Assembly: GCF_932274485.2 (NCBI RefSeq)
Contig: NC_065884.2
Span: 58,280,546 to 58,344,545, forward strand
Source: Patella vulgata
Taxonomy: Eukaryota > Mollusca > Gastropoda > Patellidae
Length of the DNA stretch: 64,000 nt
Direction of reading: 5' to 3'
The translations under genes were made by a program, and so were the position numbers. The notes under the pieces were generated by a model. The model saw nothing but the letters and a program-made list of their open reading frames with translations. It made no database searches and was not told where the DNA came from. Position 1 is the stretch's first letter. Each line of letters begins with the position of its first letter. Below, piece after piece: positions 23,250 through 33,046 of this stretch.

Positions 23250-24780
23250 TACTATTCAAAAAAAGTAGGGGATATTTGATTTTTAAGTGTTATTAAAGTC
23301 ACCTAATGAAACTGACGAAGAAACAAATGACAAAATGAAATGAAGTTCACATTCATCGATTTATTCCAAATGATCGTTAGACTAAGTAAGGCACAGACTG
23401 ACCATTATAAGGGTAAAATGATACCCGGGGTCAAACAGCAAAGTTACCACAGCATCACAACCAAGTCAGTAACGGGTAAATCCACCTCTGTTTGCCAAAC
23501 AAGCATTGATCCGACGTGGCATACTCCTAATGAGACGTCTAAGGTCATTTTGGTCCAGATTATCCCATTCCTGTTGCAACGCAGCAGCAAGTTCTTGGAC
23601 ATTGGCAGGACGTTGTTGACGTTGACGTAACCTCTGTCCAAGCATGTCCCAGACATGCTCGATGGGGGAGAGGTCGGGACTCAGTGCTGGCCAAGGTAAT
23701 GTGGTGATGTTCTGTTGTTGGAGGTAACCTGTAACGATCCTGGCCCTGTGACATCTTGCGTTGTCAGCCTGGAAGATGAAACGGCGGCCATGACGTCGTG
23801 CGAACGGCACAACATGGACTGCCAAGATGTTGTCCCGGTAGTACTGGCCTGTAACACGTCCTGCAACAACATGTAAAGCCGTTCTTCCAGCAACAGTGAT
23901 GCCTCCCCACACCATTACAGAACCACCCCCAAATCGATCATGTCTGATGACGTTAACGTCTTGGAAGCGCTCGTTTCGACGACGCCACACCCTCCTACGT
24001 CTGTCCAAAAAATCAACAGTGAACCTTGACTCATCTGAAAACATCACATTGCTCCAGCGTCGATTATTCCAGTGTTGACGATCCCTACACCAACGACGTC
24101 TTGCCTGAATGTGATGATCTCTCAAACAAGGGATCACGCGAGGACGTCGGGCGCGAAGGTGACCCCTATGCAGTCGATTCCGAATCGTCTGGCCACTCAC
24201 TCTCACACCAGTGTCTGTTTGAAGACGAGCGCTGATCTGATTTGCTGTGATGACACGATTTCTCAAGGCCAAGGTACGAATAAATCGATCCTGGGCTTGA
24301 GTTGTCGCCCTTGGTCGACCTGAGCGTGGTCTGTCCTGTACAGATTGTGTATCACGGTATCTGGACCATAGCCTGCTTATGACAGACTGAGAAATATTCA
24401 TCGTCCGCGCCACAACCGCCTGTGTTGTGCCGATCTGTAGCATGCCAAGGGCACGTAACCTTTCATTTTGGGTAAGCCGACGCATATCAAAATTTGTTTT
24501 CTGGTCACTAAAACAATTAAACTGATGTTTCCACCCTGGAATTCAATGCCACAATGACTGTAACATTCAAAGTCAGAGTCGTGCAAATCTTGGGTTGGAC
24601 CCCCATGATGATCCCAAGCATCACCTGCATTCCATGCGGTAGCTATTGGTGCGTTTGGGCGTCACATATAACTGGAAATGTTTCTTCTGTTAGGTTCTAT
24701 AGTGCCTTTTTTCGTAGTCATTTGCATATTTTAGTATTATGCCCCCAAAATCAAATATCCCCTACTTTTTTTGAATAGTA
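23250..24780 (-). mobile_element. Tc1/mariner DNA transposon, copy 1 (intact, 1531 bp)
   Basis: Both ends carry a perfect 34 bp terminal inverted repeat that starts TACTATTCAAAAAAAG, and each end is flanked by a TA dinucleotide (23248-23249 and 24781-24782), the usual Tc1/mariner target duplication. A single intronless transposase gene on the minus strand fills the middle, with about 216 bp on one side and 295 bp on the other. Copy 2 at 28609-30100 matches it except for about a dozen substitutions and a 39 bp segment (about 24647-24685) present only here. The unrelated flanks of the two copies show separate insertions. Structurally it looks competent to move. Confidence 0.95.
23466..24485 (-). 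CDS. Tc1-type DDE transposase (339 aa), copy 1
   Basis: This transposase binds the terminal repeats of its element and catalyses cut-and-paste transposition in the nucleus. The N-terminal ~110 residues hold two helix-turn-helix regions (about 1-50 and 60-110) separated by a GRPR motif at residues 56-59. The catalytic core shows the triad D151 (in FSDESRF), D241 (in ADNARCH) and E276 (in SPIEHVWD), with exactly 34 residues between D241 and E276, so it is DD34E. A GGGSVMVWGGI motif lies at 186-196 and basic clusters such as RRRRVWRRR may serve nuclear import. The length is normal for the family and the frame is uninterrupted. It differs from copy 2 at four residues (I31V, N140D, A240D, T337S). 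A240 sits next to the catalytic D241, where copy 2 has D. Activity is inferred from intactness only. Confidence 0.95.
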   Translation of the reverse strand: MRRLTQNERLRALGMLQIGTTQAVVARTMNISQSVISRLWSRYRDTQSVQDRPRSGRPRATTQAQDRFIRTLALRNRVITANQISARLQTDTGVRVSGQTIRNRLHRGHLRARRPRVIPCLRDHHIQARRRWCRDRQHWNNRRWSNVMFSDESRFTVDFLDRRRRVWRRRNERFQDVNVIRHDRFGGGSVMVWGGITVAGRTALHVVAGRVTGQYYRDNILAVHVVPFARRHGRRFIFQADNARCHRARIVTGYLQQQNITTLPWPALSPDLSPIEHVWDMLGQRLRQRQQRPANVQELAAALQQEWDNLDQNDLRRLIRSMPRRINACLANRGGFTRY

Positions 24781-24970
24781 TATGTTCTAGCGTAAAGCTG
24801 TATAAGGAAGTTTACTAACTTTAACAAAGGGCTACTTTAAGGAGAAGTTGCCCCAGATATTTCGGACAGTTTATTTTTATATAATATAATGTAGACTGGT
24901 TTCGGTATTTTTTGCAGAAGTTTGATGAGTTATTTTTCAATTCTTTAGGACATTGTTTCCGGGCAAATGA

Positions 24971-25882
24971 TAAATGAATGAAGGAGATGGGGATTAGCGT
25001 CAGGGAAATGAAGACGGGACATTTTGCTGGGGTACTGACTCTTTTATATCGATTTCATAGTGAGATGAAGTCTATGACGTGATGCCAGGGTACTGACTCT
25101 CTTATATCGATTTCATATAGTGAAAGGGGGGTCTATGACGTGATGCCCGGGTACTGACTCTCTTATACCGATTTCATAGTGACAAGTTGTCCATGAAGTG
25201 GTGCCCAGGTACTGACTCTCTTATATCGATTTCATAGTGAAATGGGGTCTATGACGTGATGTCCGGGTACTGACTCTCTTATAATGATTTCATAGTGAAA
25301 TGGGGTCTATGACGTGATGCCCTGGTACTGACTCTCTTATATCGATTTCATAGTGAAATGGGGTCTATGACGTGATGCCCGGGTACTGACTCTCTTATAT
25401 TGATTTCATAGTGAGATGGGGGTCTATGACGTGATGCCCGGGTACTGACGCTCTTATATCGATTTCATAGTGAAATGGGGTCTATGACGTGATGCCCGGG
25501 TACTGACTCTCTTATATCGATTTCATAGTGAAATGGGGTCTATGACGTGATGCCTGGGCACTGACTCTCTTATATTGATTTCATAGTGACAAGTTGTCTA
25601 TGAAGTGATGCCCGGACACTGACTCTCTTATATCGATTTCATAGTGAAAGGAGGTTTATGACGTGATGCCCAGGTACTGACGCTCTAATATCAATTTCAT
25701 AGTGAGAGGGGGTCTATGACGTGATTTCACTGGTATAAACCGGACCCCAGATTCTCCTCCCATCCCATTCCACTGAAACCAGGTTGGAAAATCCCGGTGA
25801 ATGTTCTCGACCAACAAGGGGCGAAACTGGGACATCCTGGTTTGGGAGACGGCACCCTAAGCACTGAGCCACCGTAATTCCA
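24971..25882 (-). repeat. SINE-A remnant interrupted by a minisatellite
   Basis: The left end (GAGATGGGGATTAGCGTC, AATGAAGACGGGACAT) is the SINE-A tail side. The right end (about 25740-25882; ACCAGGTTGGAAAATCCCGG, CACTGAGCCACCG) is its head side. The middle is occupied by the 25029-25735 array, whose monomer resembles the SINE-A interior. Confidence 0.7.
25029..25735 (+). repeat. Minisatellite, about 58 bp x 12, probably SINE-A derived
   Basis: The consensus monomer holds TGCCCGGGTACTGACTCTC, TTATATCGATTTCATAGTGA and GGGGTCTATGACGTGA. Twelve units run head to tail without unique spacers. Monomers 3 and 10 share a variant (ACAAGTTGTC..ATGAAGTG), hinting at a higher-order unit of seven. TGCCCGG and CTCTTATATCGATTTC resemble SINE-A's TGCCCGGACAG and CTCTTATATCGAATTCC in the same order. 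Confidence 0.92.
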
Positions 25883-26124
25883 CTTCGAAGTATAACGGCG
25901 GTGTACCTTTCATATCATGGTTCTTATAATCGGCCTAACCCAACGAATATAAGCCTTTCACTGCCACTAAAATCCCTATGAAATTTCTCGTCCAACCGTT
26001 AGCGAACCTGGGACATCCTGTTTAGGGAGCCGGCGCCATATTCACTGAGCCACCGTGGTTCCTTTTCGAAGTACAACGGAGGTGTACCTTTAATGTCGTG
26101 GTTCTTATAATTGGCCTAATCGTT
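25740..26124 (-). repeat. Tandem duplication (about 170-180 bp) carrying the SINE-A head
   Basis: The head-side SINE-A piece plus the following TTCGAAGTAxAACGG, GGTGTACCTTT and GGTTCTTATAATxGGCCTAA appears twice (about 25770-25945 and 25960-26124). The second copy keeps AACCTGGGACATCCTG and GCCACCGTGGTTCC. Confidence 0.8.
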
Positions 26125-27215
26125 ACAAGATGTGTTACGTGAGCTCCCGTACAGTGTTTAGCCATTCATTTATTTTGGCACATGTGCTTGAAACATATAC
26201 ACAGACAATTTAAGATTAGCTTCAAACATTGTTTTACGTTCACATGTGACTTGTATTGTTTTATATACACGTTTGGGAACTTTGAACCATTCCTTAAAAA
26301 ATAGCATCTAATTTTTATATAACGTGTGTGTATATGAAGTTCGCGCCAAAAATGTCTTCCTTTCACAAAAAGATGAGCACTTGGCTGGTCGCTTCCGTTA
26401 AAATAACAAAAGAAAATGCCGATATTGTTTCCTTATAGTGTTATCGCTTGTCGGTCGTCAATATTTGGTCTGGTTTTCTTTTGCGCTACTGTTTCAAACC
26501 AAACATCACTTTAACAGAAATTCCATGTTATTTCAACTGCATCGCGGGATTTCTGTTCTAATAGTTTGAATTGGCAGATAGAAAATTTTTAACTTAAAGG
26601 TGGTTTATGTATGATAGTGCTGACCGTTCTTGCTATAATAGTTCAAAAATAGATAATGAAAAATAAATGTATTGAAAATGTCAGTCAAATTAATTTATTC
26701 TGAGCGAAATTATGAATGAGTACATGTATTTAAAGTTTGATCAATATAGTCTCGATTGTCAAGGACCATTGCTACGATAATAAACAATCATCCATTATTT
26801 CATTAAATGGCGATTGTGTTTTAATCCATTCAAAATCACAACCATCCGAATTACTAATTGATATAACATAATATGAAGTAAAAATGCACTTACATACTGC
26901 ATCTTTTACAAATGGGAATTGAAGTTGTATCGGTAATGTACGGGAACTTTCAAACATAATGAAATCAGAATCTTAGGGTTCCCAAGAATGTTATTTCTAT
27001 GCTATCATTTTTAAACAAAAGATGTGGAAAGTCGTGTAAGATATTCTAGAGTAAGCATATACTGCACCGTTCAAAACAACGACATCACAGAATGTGCAAA
27101 AAAAAAATGGATGTTTTCTTATTTAAGAGTAAGACCGTAGTGTCAATTGTATGGGGAGGGACCAATGTCACGTGTTCTGTAAACCTACCAAAATTTAAAC
27201 TTACTAAAGTTTCTT
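26125..27215. other. No recognisable gene
   Basis: AT-rich, with stops in all frames. I recognise no repeat. Confidence 0.5.
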
Positions 27216-27495
27216 TGGGGAGTTGGATAATGGTTAGCACGTGCGCGCTGTATCATATTCATAAAGCCTGCCATTGGTTCAACTGTCGTGGTTTCGATTT
27301 CCCCGGATGTACGTAACAAGAAGTAGGTTCGCCAGTCCAACATTGTGGGTTTTCTCCGGGCCCTCCGGTTTCCTTCCACTGCTAAAGACCCCTACGGGCA
27401 AGCGAATTATGGAAATAAAATTGAATAATATGTTAGTCCCGAAATGACCTAGTTTGTGTCGAGTGGACGTTAAAACCTCTCTCTCTCTCTCTCTC

Positions 27496-27498
<3 letters not shown>
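27216..27498 (+). repeat. SINE-B copy, full length
   Basis: The A-box region GGAGTTGGATAATGGTTAGC, B box GTGGTTTCGATTTCCCC, central GGTTTTCTCCGGGCCCTCCG, the AAATGACCTAGTTTGTGTCG block, GAGTGGACGTTAAAACC and a CT tail are present. The tail passes directly into a long (TA)n run. Confidence 0.92.

Positions 27499-27560
<62 letters not shown>
27497..27560. repeat. (TA)n microsatellite
   Basis: About 60 bp of alternating TA directly after the SINE-B tail. Tail-linked microsatellites of this kind often grow from SINE 3' ends. Confidence 0.95.
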
Positions 27561-27781
27561 TGCTGGTGTTACCGTTTAAATAACCACATGAGTCAGAATA
27601 GATTACGTCATGGCCGTCTGTAAATTATTACTATAACAAATAATCCATTGTTTTATTTGTTGTTCTCATATTAATTATCTTATATAACAAATATTATTAT
27701 CGGTTTAATTGTAATCTTTTGTCAACCCCCATTTATCTATTGAATGTCGTTGCACTTGCTAGTTGGGGTTCCCGAAACATA

Positions 27782-28030
27782 GAATGAAATGGAGTTTAAC
27801 GTCTTATTTTTGTGCACTAACCGAGACAATAAAGACTTACCCTGTGCTATTGGGGATATTTTACCAAAACAACACCTACTCTTCAGGGAATACCAATTGT
27901 CAAGTGTTCTCTTACATGTACGCTAACATGTATATGAGACCTCCAAACGACTGCGAAATCCCGAGGAACTCTCTCGATCGAACCACGGTGCCCTCGGTTA
28001 GTGACCTAGTGCCTTACTGATTGAGCCACA
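27782..28030 (-). repeat. SINE-A copy, diverged
   Basis: GAATGAAATGGAGTTTAACG, CACCTACTCTTCAGGGAAT, TTACATGTACGCTAACATGT, GAAATCCCGAGGAACTCTCT and GATTGAGCCACAACC give SINE-A order with head to the right. The copy is old. Confidence 0.8.
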
Positions 28031-28282
28031 ACCACTAATTGCTTCTAACCAAAACAATGGTTGTTTTCCTTTGTGTGCCCAACTTCCGTTTTGCATGGGT
28101 CAAGGTCAGGGCTCAACCGCGGTAAATATCTTTGCTTAGAATCTAGTAGTACTAGTAAGTGCAGAAGGACCACACTACACACAATCAAAACCGACAAGAC
28201 ATTCTAATATAAGTTATTTTATCATGTAAAACTCATGGACACCAACAATATCTTTTAACTCTGGCTACCCCATTCGTACGTT

Positions 28283-28572
28283 TAAGTGGCTCAGTGGGTA
28301 CGACGTTGACTCGCTAACCTGGAGGCCCTGTGTTCAATCCCTTGGCCGAGTAAGTTCATCAGGAATTCCCGGCGTGGTTCCTTCCTATCATTGGTGCAGG
28401 ACCAAGGGCCTGGCAAGGGACAACGTATAGTCGTTGGGTGGGACAGTTGAAATTCGATGTAAGAGTAGGCCGTAGCACCACTGTCCCGGCAAAATTTCCC
28501 CCATATCACACTGTATGGTGTATGCCCGTCTTCATTTAACAGAAGGACGTTAAACCCATTTCATTTCATTTC
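28283..28572 (+). repeat. SINE-A copy, near full length
   Basis: A-box region AAGTGGCTCAGTGGGTACGA, B box TGTGTTCAATCCC, CGTGGTTCC, AGTCGTTGGGTGGGAC, GTAAGAGTAGGCCGTAGC, GTGTATGCCCGTCTTCAT, AAGGACGTTAAACCC and an ATTTCATTTC tail. The ACCGAGGTCCCG..CACGTAAAAG part is missing. Confidence 0.88.
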
Positions 28573-28608
28573 TCATTTTTAAAGACACACTCTTGCCACT
28601 TGATAGTA

Positions 28609-30100
28609 TACTATTCAAAAAAAGTAGGGGATATTTGATTTTTAAGTGTTATTAAAGTCACCTAATGAAACTGACGAAGAAACAAATGACAAAATGAAAT
28701 GAAGTTCACATTCATCGATTTATTCCAAATGATCGTTAGACTAAGTAAGGCACAGACTGACCATTATAAGGGTAAAATGATACCCGGGGTCAAACAGCAA
28801 AGTTACCACAGCATCACAACCAAGTCAGTAACGGGAAAATCCTCCTCTGTTTGCCAAACAAGCATTGATCCGACGTGGCATACTCCTAATGAGACGTCTA
28901 AGGTCATTTTGGTCCAGATTGTCCCATTCCTGTTGCAACGCAGCAGCAAGTTCTTGGACATTGGCAGGACGTTGTTGACGTTGACGTAACCTCTGTCCAA
29001 GCATGTCCCAGACATGCTCGATGGGGGAGAGGTCGGGACTCAGTGCTGGCCAAGGTAATGTGGTGATGTTCTGTTGTTGGAGGTAACCTGTAACGATCCT
29101 GGCCCTGTGACATCTTGCGTTGTCATCCTGGAAGATGAAACGGCGGCCATGACGTCGTGCGAACGGCACAACATGGACTGCCAAGATGTTGTCCCGGTAG
29201 TACTGGCCTGTAACACGCCCTGCAACAACATGTAAAGCCGTTCTTCCAGCAACAGTGATGCCTCCCCACACCATAACAGAACCACCCCCAAATCGATCAT
29301 GTCTGATGACGTTAACGTCTTGGAAGCGCTCGTTTCGACGACGCCACACCCTCCTACGTCTGTCCAAAAAATCAACAGTGAACCTTGACTCATCTGAAAA
29401 CATCACATTGCTCCAGCGTCGATTATCCCAGTGTTGACGATCCCTACACCAACGACGTCTTGCCTGAATGTGATGATCTCTCAAACAAGGGATCACGCGA
29501 GGACGTCGGGCGCGAAGGTGACCCCTATGCAGTCGATTCCGAATCGTCTGGCCACTCACTCTCACACCAGTGTCTGTTTGAAGACGAGCGCTGATCTGAT
29601 TTGCTGTGATGACACGATTTCTCAAGGCCAAGGTACGGATAAATCGATCCTGGGCTTGAGTTGTGGCCCTTGGTCGACCTGAGCGTGGTCTGTCCTGTAC
29701 AGATTGTGTATCACGGTATCTGGACCATAGCCTGCTTATGACAGACTGAGAAACATTCATCGTCCGCGCCACAACCGCCTGTGTTGTGCCGATCTGTAGC
29801 ATGCCAAGGGCACGTAACCTTTCATTTTGGGTAAGCCGACGCATATCAAAATTTGTTTTCTGGTCACTAAAACAATTAAACTGATGTTTCCACCCTGGAA
29901 TTCAATGCCACAATGACTGTAACATTCAAAGTCAGAGTCGTGCAAATCTTGGGTTGGACCCCCATGATGATCCCAAGCATCACCTGCATTCCATGCGGTA
30001 GCTATTCTGTTAGGTTCTATAGTGACCTTTTTCGTAGTCATTTGCATATTTTAGTATTATGCCCCCAAAATCAAATATCCCCTACTTTTTTTGAATAGTA
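28609..30100 (-). mobile_element. Tc1/mariner DNA transposon, copy 2 (intact, 1492 bp)
   Basis: This copy has the same orientation as copy 1 and lies about 5.4 kb from it. The same 34 bp terminal inverted repeats end at TA target duplications (28607-28608 and 30101-30102). It lacks 39 bp found in copy 1 between the transposase start and the nearby terminal repeat; the junction shows only about 2 bp of microhomology. The rest aligns without gaps, with about 12 substitutions, below 1 percent. It inserted about 35 bp beyond the tail of a SINE-A. Confidence 0.95.
28825..29844 (-). CDS. Tc1-type DDE transposase (339 aa), copy 2
   Basis: This is a full-length, uninterrupted transposase with the same domain order as copy 1: paired helix-turn-helix DNA-binding regions with GRPR between them, then the DD34E catalytic core (D151, D241, E276). 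It has V31, D140, D240 and S337 where copy 1 has I, N, A and T. The FQDDNARCH form around the second aspartate looks closer to usual Tc1 sequences, so this copy may be nearer the ancestral protein; that is inference. No intron is needed. Any promoter should lie in the ~256 bp between the start codon and the terminal repeat at 30100, which is where the 39 bp difference between copies falls. Confidence 0.95.
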   Translation of the reverse strand: MRRLTQNERLRALGMLQIGTTQAVVARTMNVSQSVISRLWSRYRDTQSVQDRPRSGRPRATTQAQDRFIRTLALRNRVITANQISARLQTDTGVRVSGQTIRNRLHRGHLRARRPRVIPCLRDHHIQARRRWCRDRQHWDNRRWSNVMFSDESRFTVDFLDRRRRVWRRRNERFQDVNVIRHDRFGGGSVMVWGGITVAGRTALHVVAGRVTGQYYRDNILAVHVVPFARRHGRRFIFQDDNARCHRARIVTGYLQQQNITTLPWPALSPDLSPIEHVWDMLGQRLRQRQQRPANVQELAAALQQEWDNLDQNDLRRLIRSMPRRINACLANRGGFSRY

Positions 30101-30424
30101 TATGTATGTCCCCTGTCGTGAATAATTGGAAATAGGGGATACCTTACTAAAGTTGTTTAATATAGGTACATAGTAGTACATTAACTTAAATTATAACCCA
30201 ATAAATTATGAATTAACTTAGTATATTACTATGATAGGTAAACAAAACATCAACTTACCATCATTTATTACAAATTATGATTTATCAGCGAAGATGACAA
30301 CTTTAAGTTACCAAATAATATTTCATATATTCAGTGTAGGATAAAGCACGAGACTGAGGTTATGCTGGGGAAAGAAAGACTGAAGAAAATAACCCGAGAA
30401 AAAGAAAAACCGAGGCCGGTAGGC

Positions 30425-30646
30425 CGGTACGCGCTGTATCATAAGGTCTGTCAACTGGCGTGGTTTCGATTCCCCGGTTGAACGTGACAAAGAGTAGGGT
30501 CGATTTTCCAACCTCGTGGGTTTTCTCCGGGTTCTCCGGTTTCCCCCCACTGCTAAAGACCCCTACGCGCAAGCGAATTATTGAAATAAAATTAAACCAT
30601 GTGTTAGTCCCGAAATGACCTAGTTTGTGCCAAGTGGACGTTAAAC

Positions 30647-30676
<30 letters not shown>
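30425..30676 (+). repeat. SINE-B copy, nearly full length, head partly lost
   Basis: TACGCGCTGTATCATAAGGT, B box GTGGTTTCGATTCCCCGG, CCTCGTGGGTTTTCTCCGGG, CTACGCGCAAGCGAATTATT and AGTGGACGTTAAACTCATC with a CT tail. The central domain is well conserved. Confidence 0.92.
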
Positions 30677-30681
<5 letters not shown>

Positions 30682-30942
30682 GGTTGGTCTTGTGTAATTG
30701 TTTGTGTGAGATAACAAATCGATTTCAACTATACTAATAATACTTATTTTGTTTTCATTGTGATGTTTTATCATAACATTCCCCATTGGTACATCTTCAA
30801 CTGAAAATTGTTGTATCAAAACGAAATGCTCACGGGAAAGCTACTTGCAGAAGCATTTGATGTTTCCGGTGCTCTTTTAGCCACCTGGAACCTTATTCGT
30901 GTATTGTCCAGCCCCAACGAGTTATGATTACATTCAAGGTGA

Positions 30943-31215
30943 AACGGAATGGGGTTTAACGCCATATCAACACAATACTTCCCTAATTTTGAGACTAACA
31001 TATAATTTCATTCCAACAGTTGATATGGAGAGAATGTTGCACATGAACGCGGAGATGCTGAGGATACCTTTGCGTGCACCCCAAAAGTGTACACGAACAA
31101 ATCTAAGGTATGTGTGCCATTCGAACGACTATACAATCTTTGCTTGTCAGTTCCCCAGCTTCTTCTCAACCTACCCCGGGATTCGAACCCGAGACATTCT
31201 AGTCGAGGAGCATAT
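30943..31215 (-). repeat. SINE-D copy (tRNA-headed, chimeric tail)
   Basis: The left end, GGAATGGGGTTTAACGCCAT, resembles the A/B tail. The middle has CATTCGAACGACTATAC as in SINE-A. The right end reads CCGGGATTCGAACCCGAGAC and ATTCTAGTCGAGGAGC, whose reverse complement is a clean B box (GGGTTCGAATCCCGG). The head differs from SINE-A and -B and matches the one at about 61885. Confidence 0.65.
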
Positions 31216-32076
31216 TTGAAACGGTGTCTATTGCTGTCCGGGTCTTTCTAAAATATAGTAACACACCGTTGATAAAACAAGTTAGCAACGTAGAGTAACA
31301 GGCGGCGCTGTGATGAAGTTTGTTTCTGACGATTACAAAACAAACAAATTTGAGACGCGGATCATCATGGTTTGTGTAAAATTTGAACCGGCACAGAACT
31401 TGATCAGAAATGTCTGTATACTGTTAGAAGTGAAAGGTATACCATTTTTTTACAACTGCTTCTCGTCTTAGTTTTGTTTTGTTTTGAAACAATGGACATA
31501 GAAGTGGTATATTCACATGTGTGGTCTCTGGGTTAGTTTAAGATAACTACTTGGATGTTGATATCCGGTTGACATTGCTGCATGTTAGCGCTAATTGATA
31601 TAAATTAAGAAAACCCTTAAGACTTTAAAATAGTGTGAAACAGTGATCATAACGTAAAATATTTTACTTGTTAAAGGGCCATCATTACATAATATTAAGC
31701 ATATCTAGATGTGATATAAAGGTACTCTTACCAAAAAACATATTTGTCAAAAGAATATTATTAAATCATGGATATATGCAAATTGATTTTACTGGTCAGC
31801 CAATCGAATTGCAGTATTTCTTAAAATTTCGATTGTATCTTAGTTTAAGTTTAGGGCCCAGTCCTAACATAAATTATGACAATTTGAAGTTTCTAGTTAT
31901 TTCACTCCGCCATCTTTATGCATCTGGGATGTAATAACATCTAGATCAATAACCTTCTTAACATTTTTAGTCAACCTTTCTTTGTTGGCCTCTCATCATG
32001 TCAGGAAAATAGCACAATGGTGTTTTAAAACAGTTATGATTAGTCGCTTTAACCTTAATGTTTATTTATTGTCCAT
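31216..32076. other. No recognisable gene
   Basis: AT-rich; I recognise nothing. Confidence 0.5.
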
Positions 32077-32531
32077 TATGTGAAAGTTATTGTCTATTTG
32101 TTATGGGAAGGTTATTTTTGCCTATTTGTTATGGGAAAGTTATTGTCTGTTATGTGAAGATTATTTTCTGTTTGTTATGTGAAGGTTATGGCTGTTTGTT
32201 ATTAGAAGTTTATTGTCTATTTGTTGCGGGAAGGTTATGGCTGTTCGTTATTGGAAGTTTATTGTCTATTTCTTATATGAAGCTTATGACTGTTTGTTAT
32301 GGGAAGGTTATGGCTGTTTGTTATGGGAAGGTTATGGCTGTTTGTTATTGGAAGTTTATTGTCTATTTGTTATGGGAAGGTTATGGCCGTTTGTTATTGG
32401 AAGTTTATTGTCTATTTCTTATATGAAGGTTATGGCTGTTTGTTATGTGAAGGCTATTCTCTGTTTGTTATGTGAAGGTTATTATCTGTTTGTTATGGGA
32501 AGGTTACTGTTTGTTATGGGAAGGATGTTGT
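32077..32531 (+). repeat. Minisatellite, 24-25 bp x about 19
   Basis: Units such as TTATGGGAAGGTTATGGC-TGTTTG (24 bp) alternate with TTATTGGAAGTTTATTGT-CTATTTG (25 bp). Blocks of three or four units recur, suggesting higher-order duplication. Open frames of about 120 codons in two frames result from monomers without stops and do not look like genes. Confidence 0.92.
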
Positions 32532-32875
32532 ATTATATATTTGAACTAGACCAGAGTATACCTGTATCTAGTATTTTATATAATTAGAGCTCAACTATAT
32601 GGTTATTTATGGCCGACTTTGTTCTCTTTAATCATAAAGAAAATATGTTTGTGCTGAATTGTCATTTATTGAACATGGGTTATTTTGTCTTTTAAACTCT
32701 GAAGGTTAGCCCACGTTCAGAATTATTTGTAGCAGTCGTTATGTATATCGCGTCTGTTAAAACCACTGACAGTTATTTCAGGGATTCTGAACCAGATAAT
32801 ACTATAAATTTTATAAAAGTTGAATCGCACATTCAGTATTTACAAATATTATAAAAAAAAGTTCTCAATATTCGG

Positions 32876-33033
32876 CCTGTCCAACCTCGTTGGTTTTATC
32901 CGGGTCCTCCGGTTTCCTCCCACTGCTAAAGACCCCTACGCGCAAGCGAATTATTGAAATAAAATTAAACCATATGTTAGTCCCGAAATGACCTAGTTTG
33001 TGTCGAGTGGACGTTAAATCCCATTTCTCTCTC
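32876..33033 (+). repeat. SINE-B copy, 5' truncated, with 13 bp target-site duplication
   Basis: TCTCAATATTCGG flanks it at 32863-32875 and 33034-33046. It starts at CCTGTCCAACCTCGTTGG, covers the central domain and 3' block and ends CATTTCTCTC. Close match to the family and a precise duplication suggest a young insertion. Confidence 0.95.
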
Positions 33034-33046
33034 TCTCAATATTCGG

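Noticed and set aside
23340-24778. Several other open frames on both strands across the transposase region (and its twin at 28699-30098)
   Set aside because: They are overlapping frames of the DD34E transposase gene or the terminal regions and are preserved only because the two copies are nearly identical.
25029-25735. Possible CRISPR-like array
   Set aside because: The units are contiguous head-to-tail monomers without unique spacers, in a eukaryotic SINE context; it is a minisatellite.
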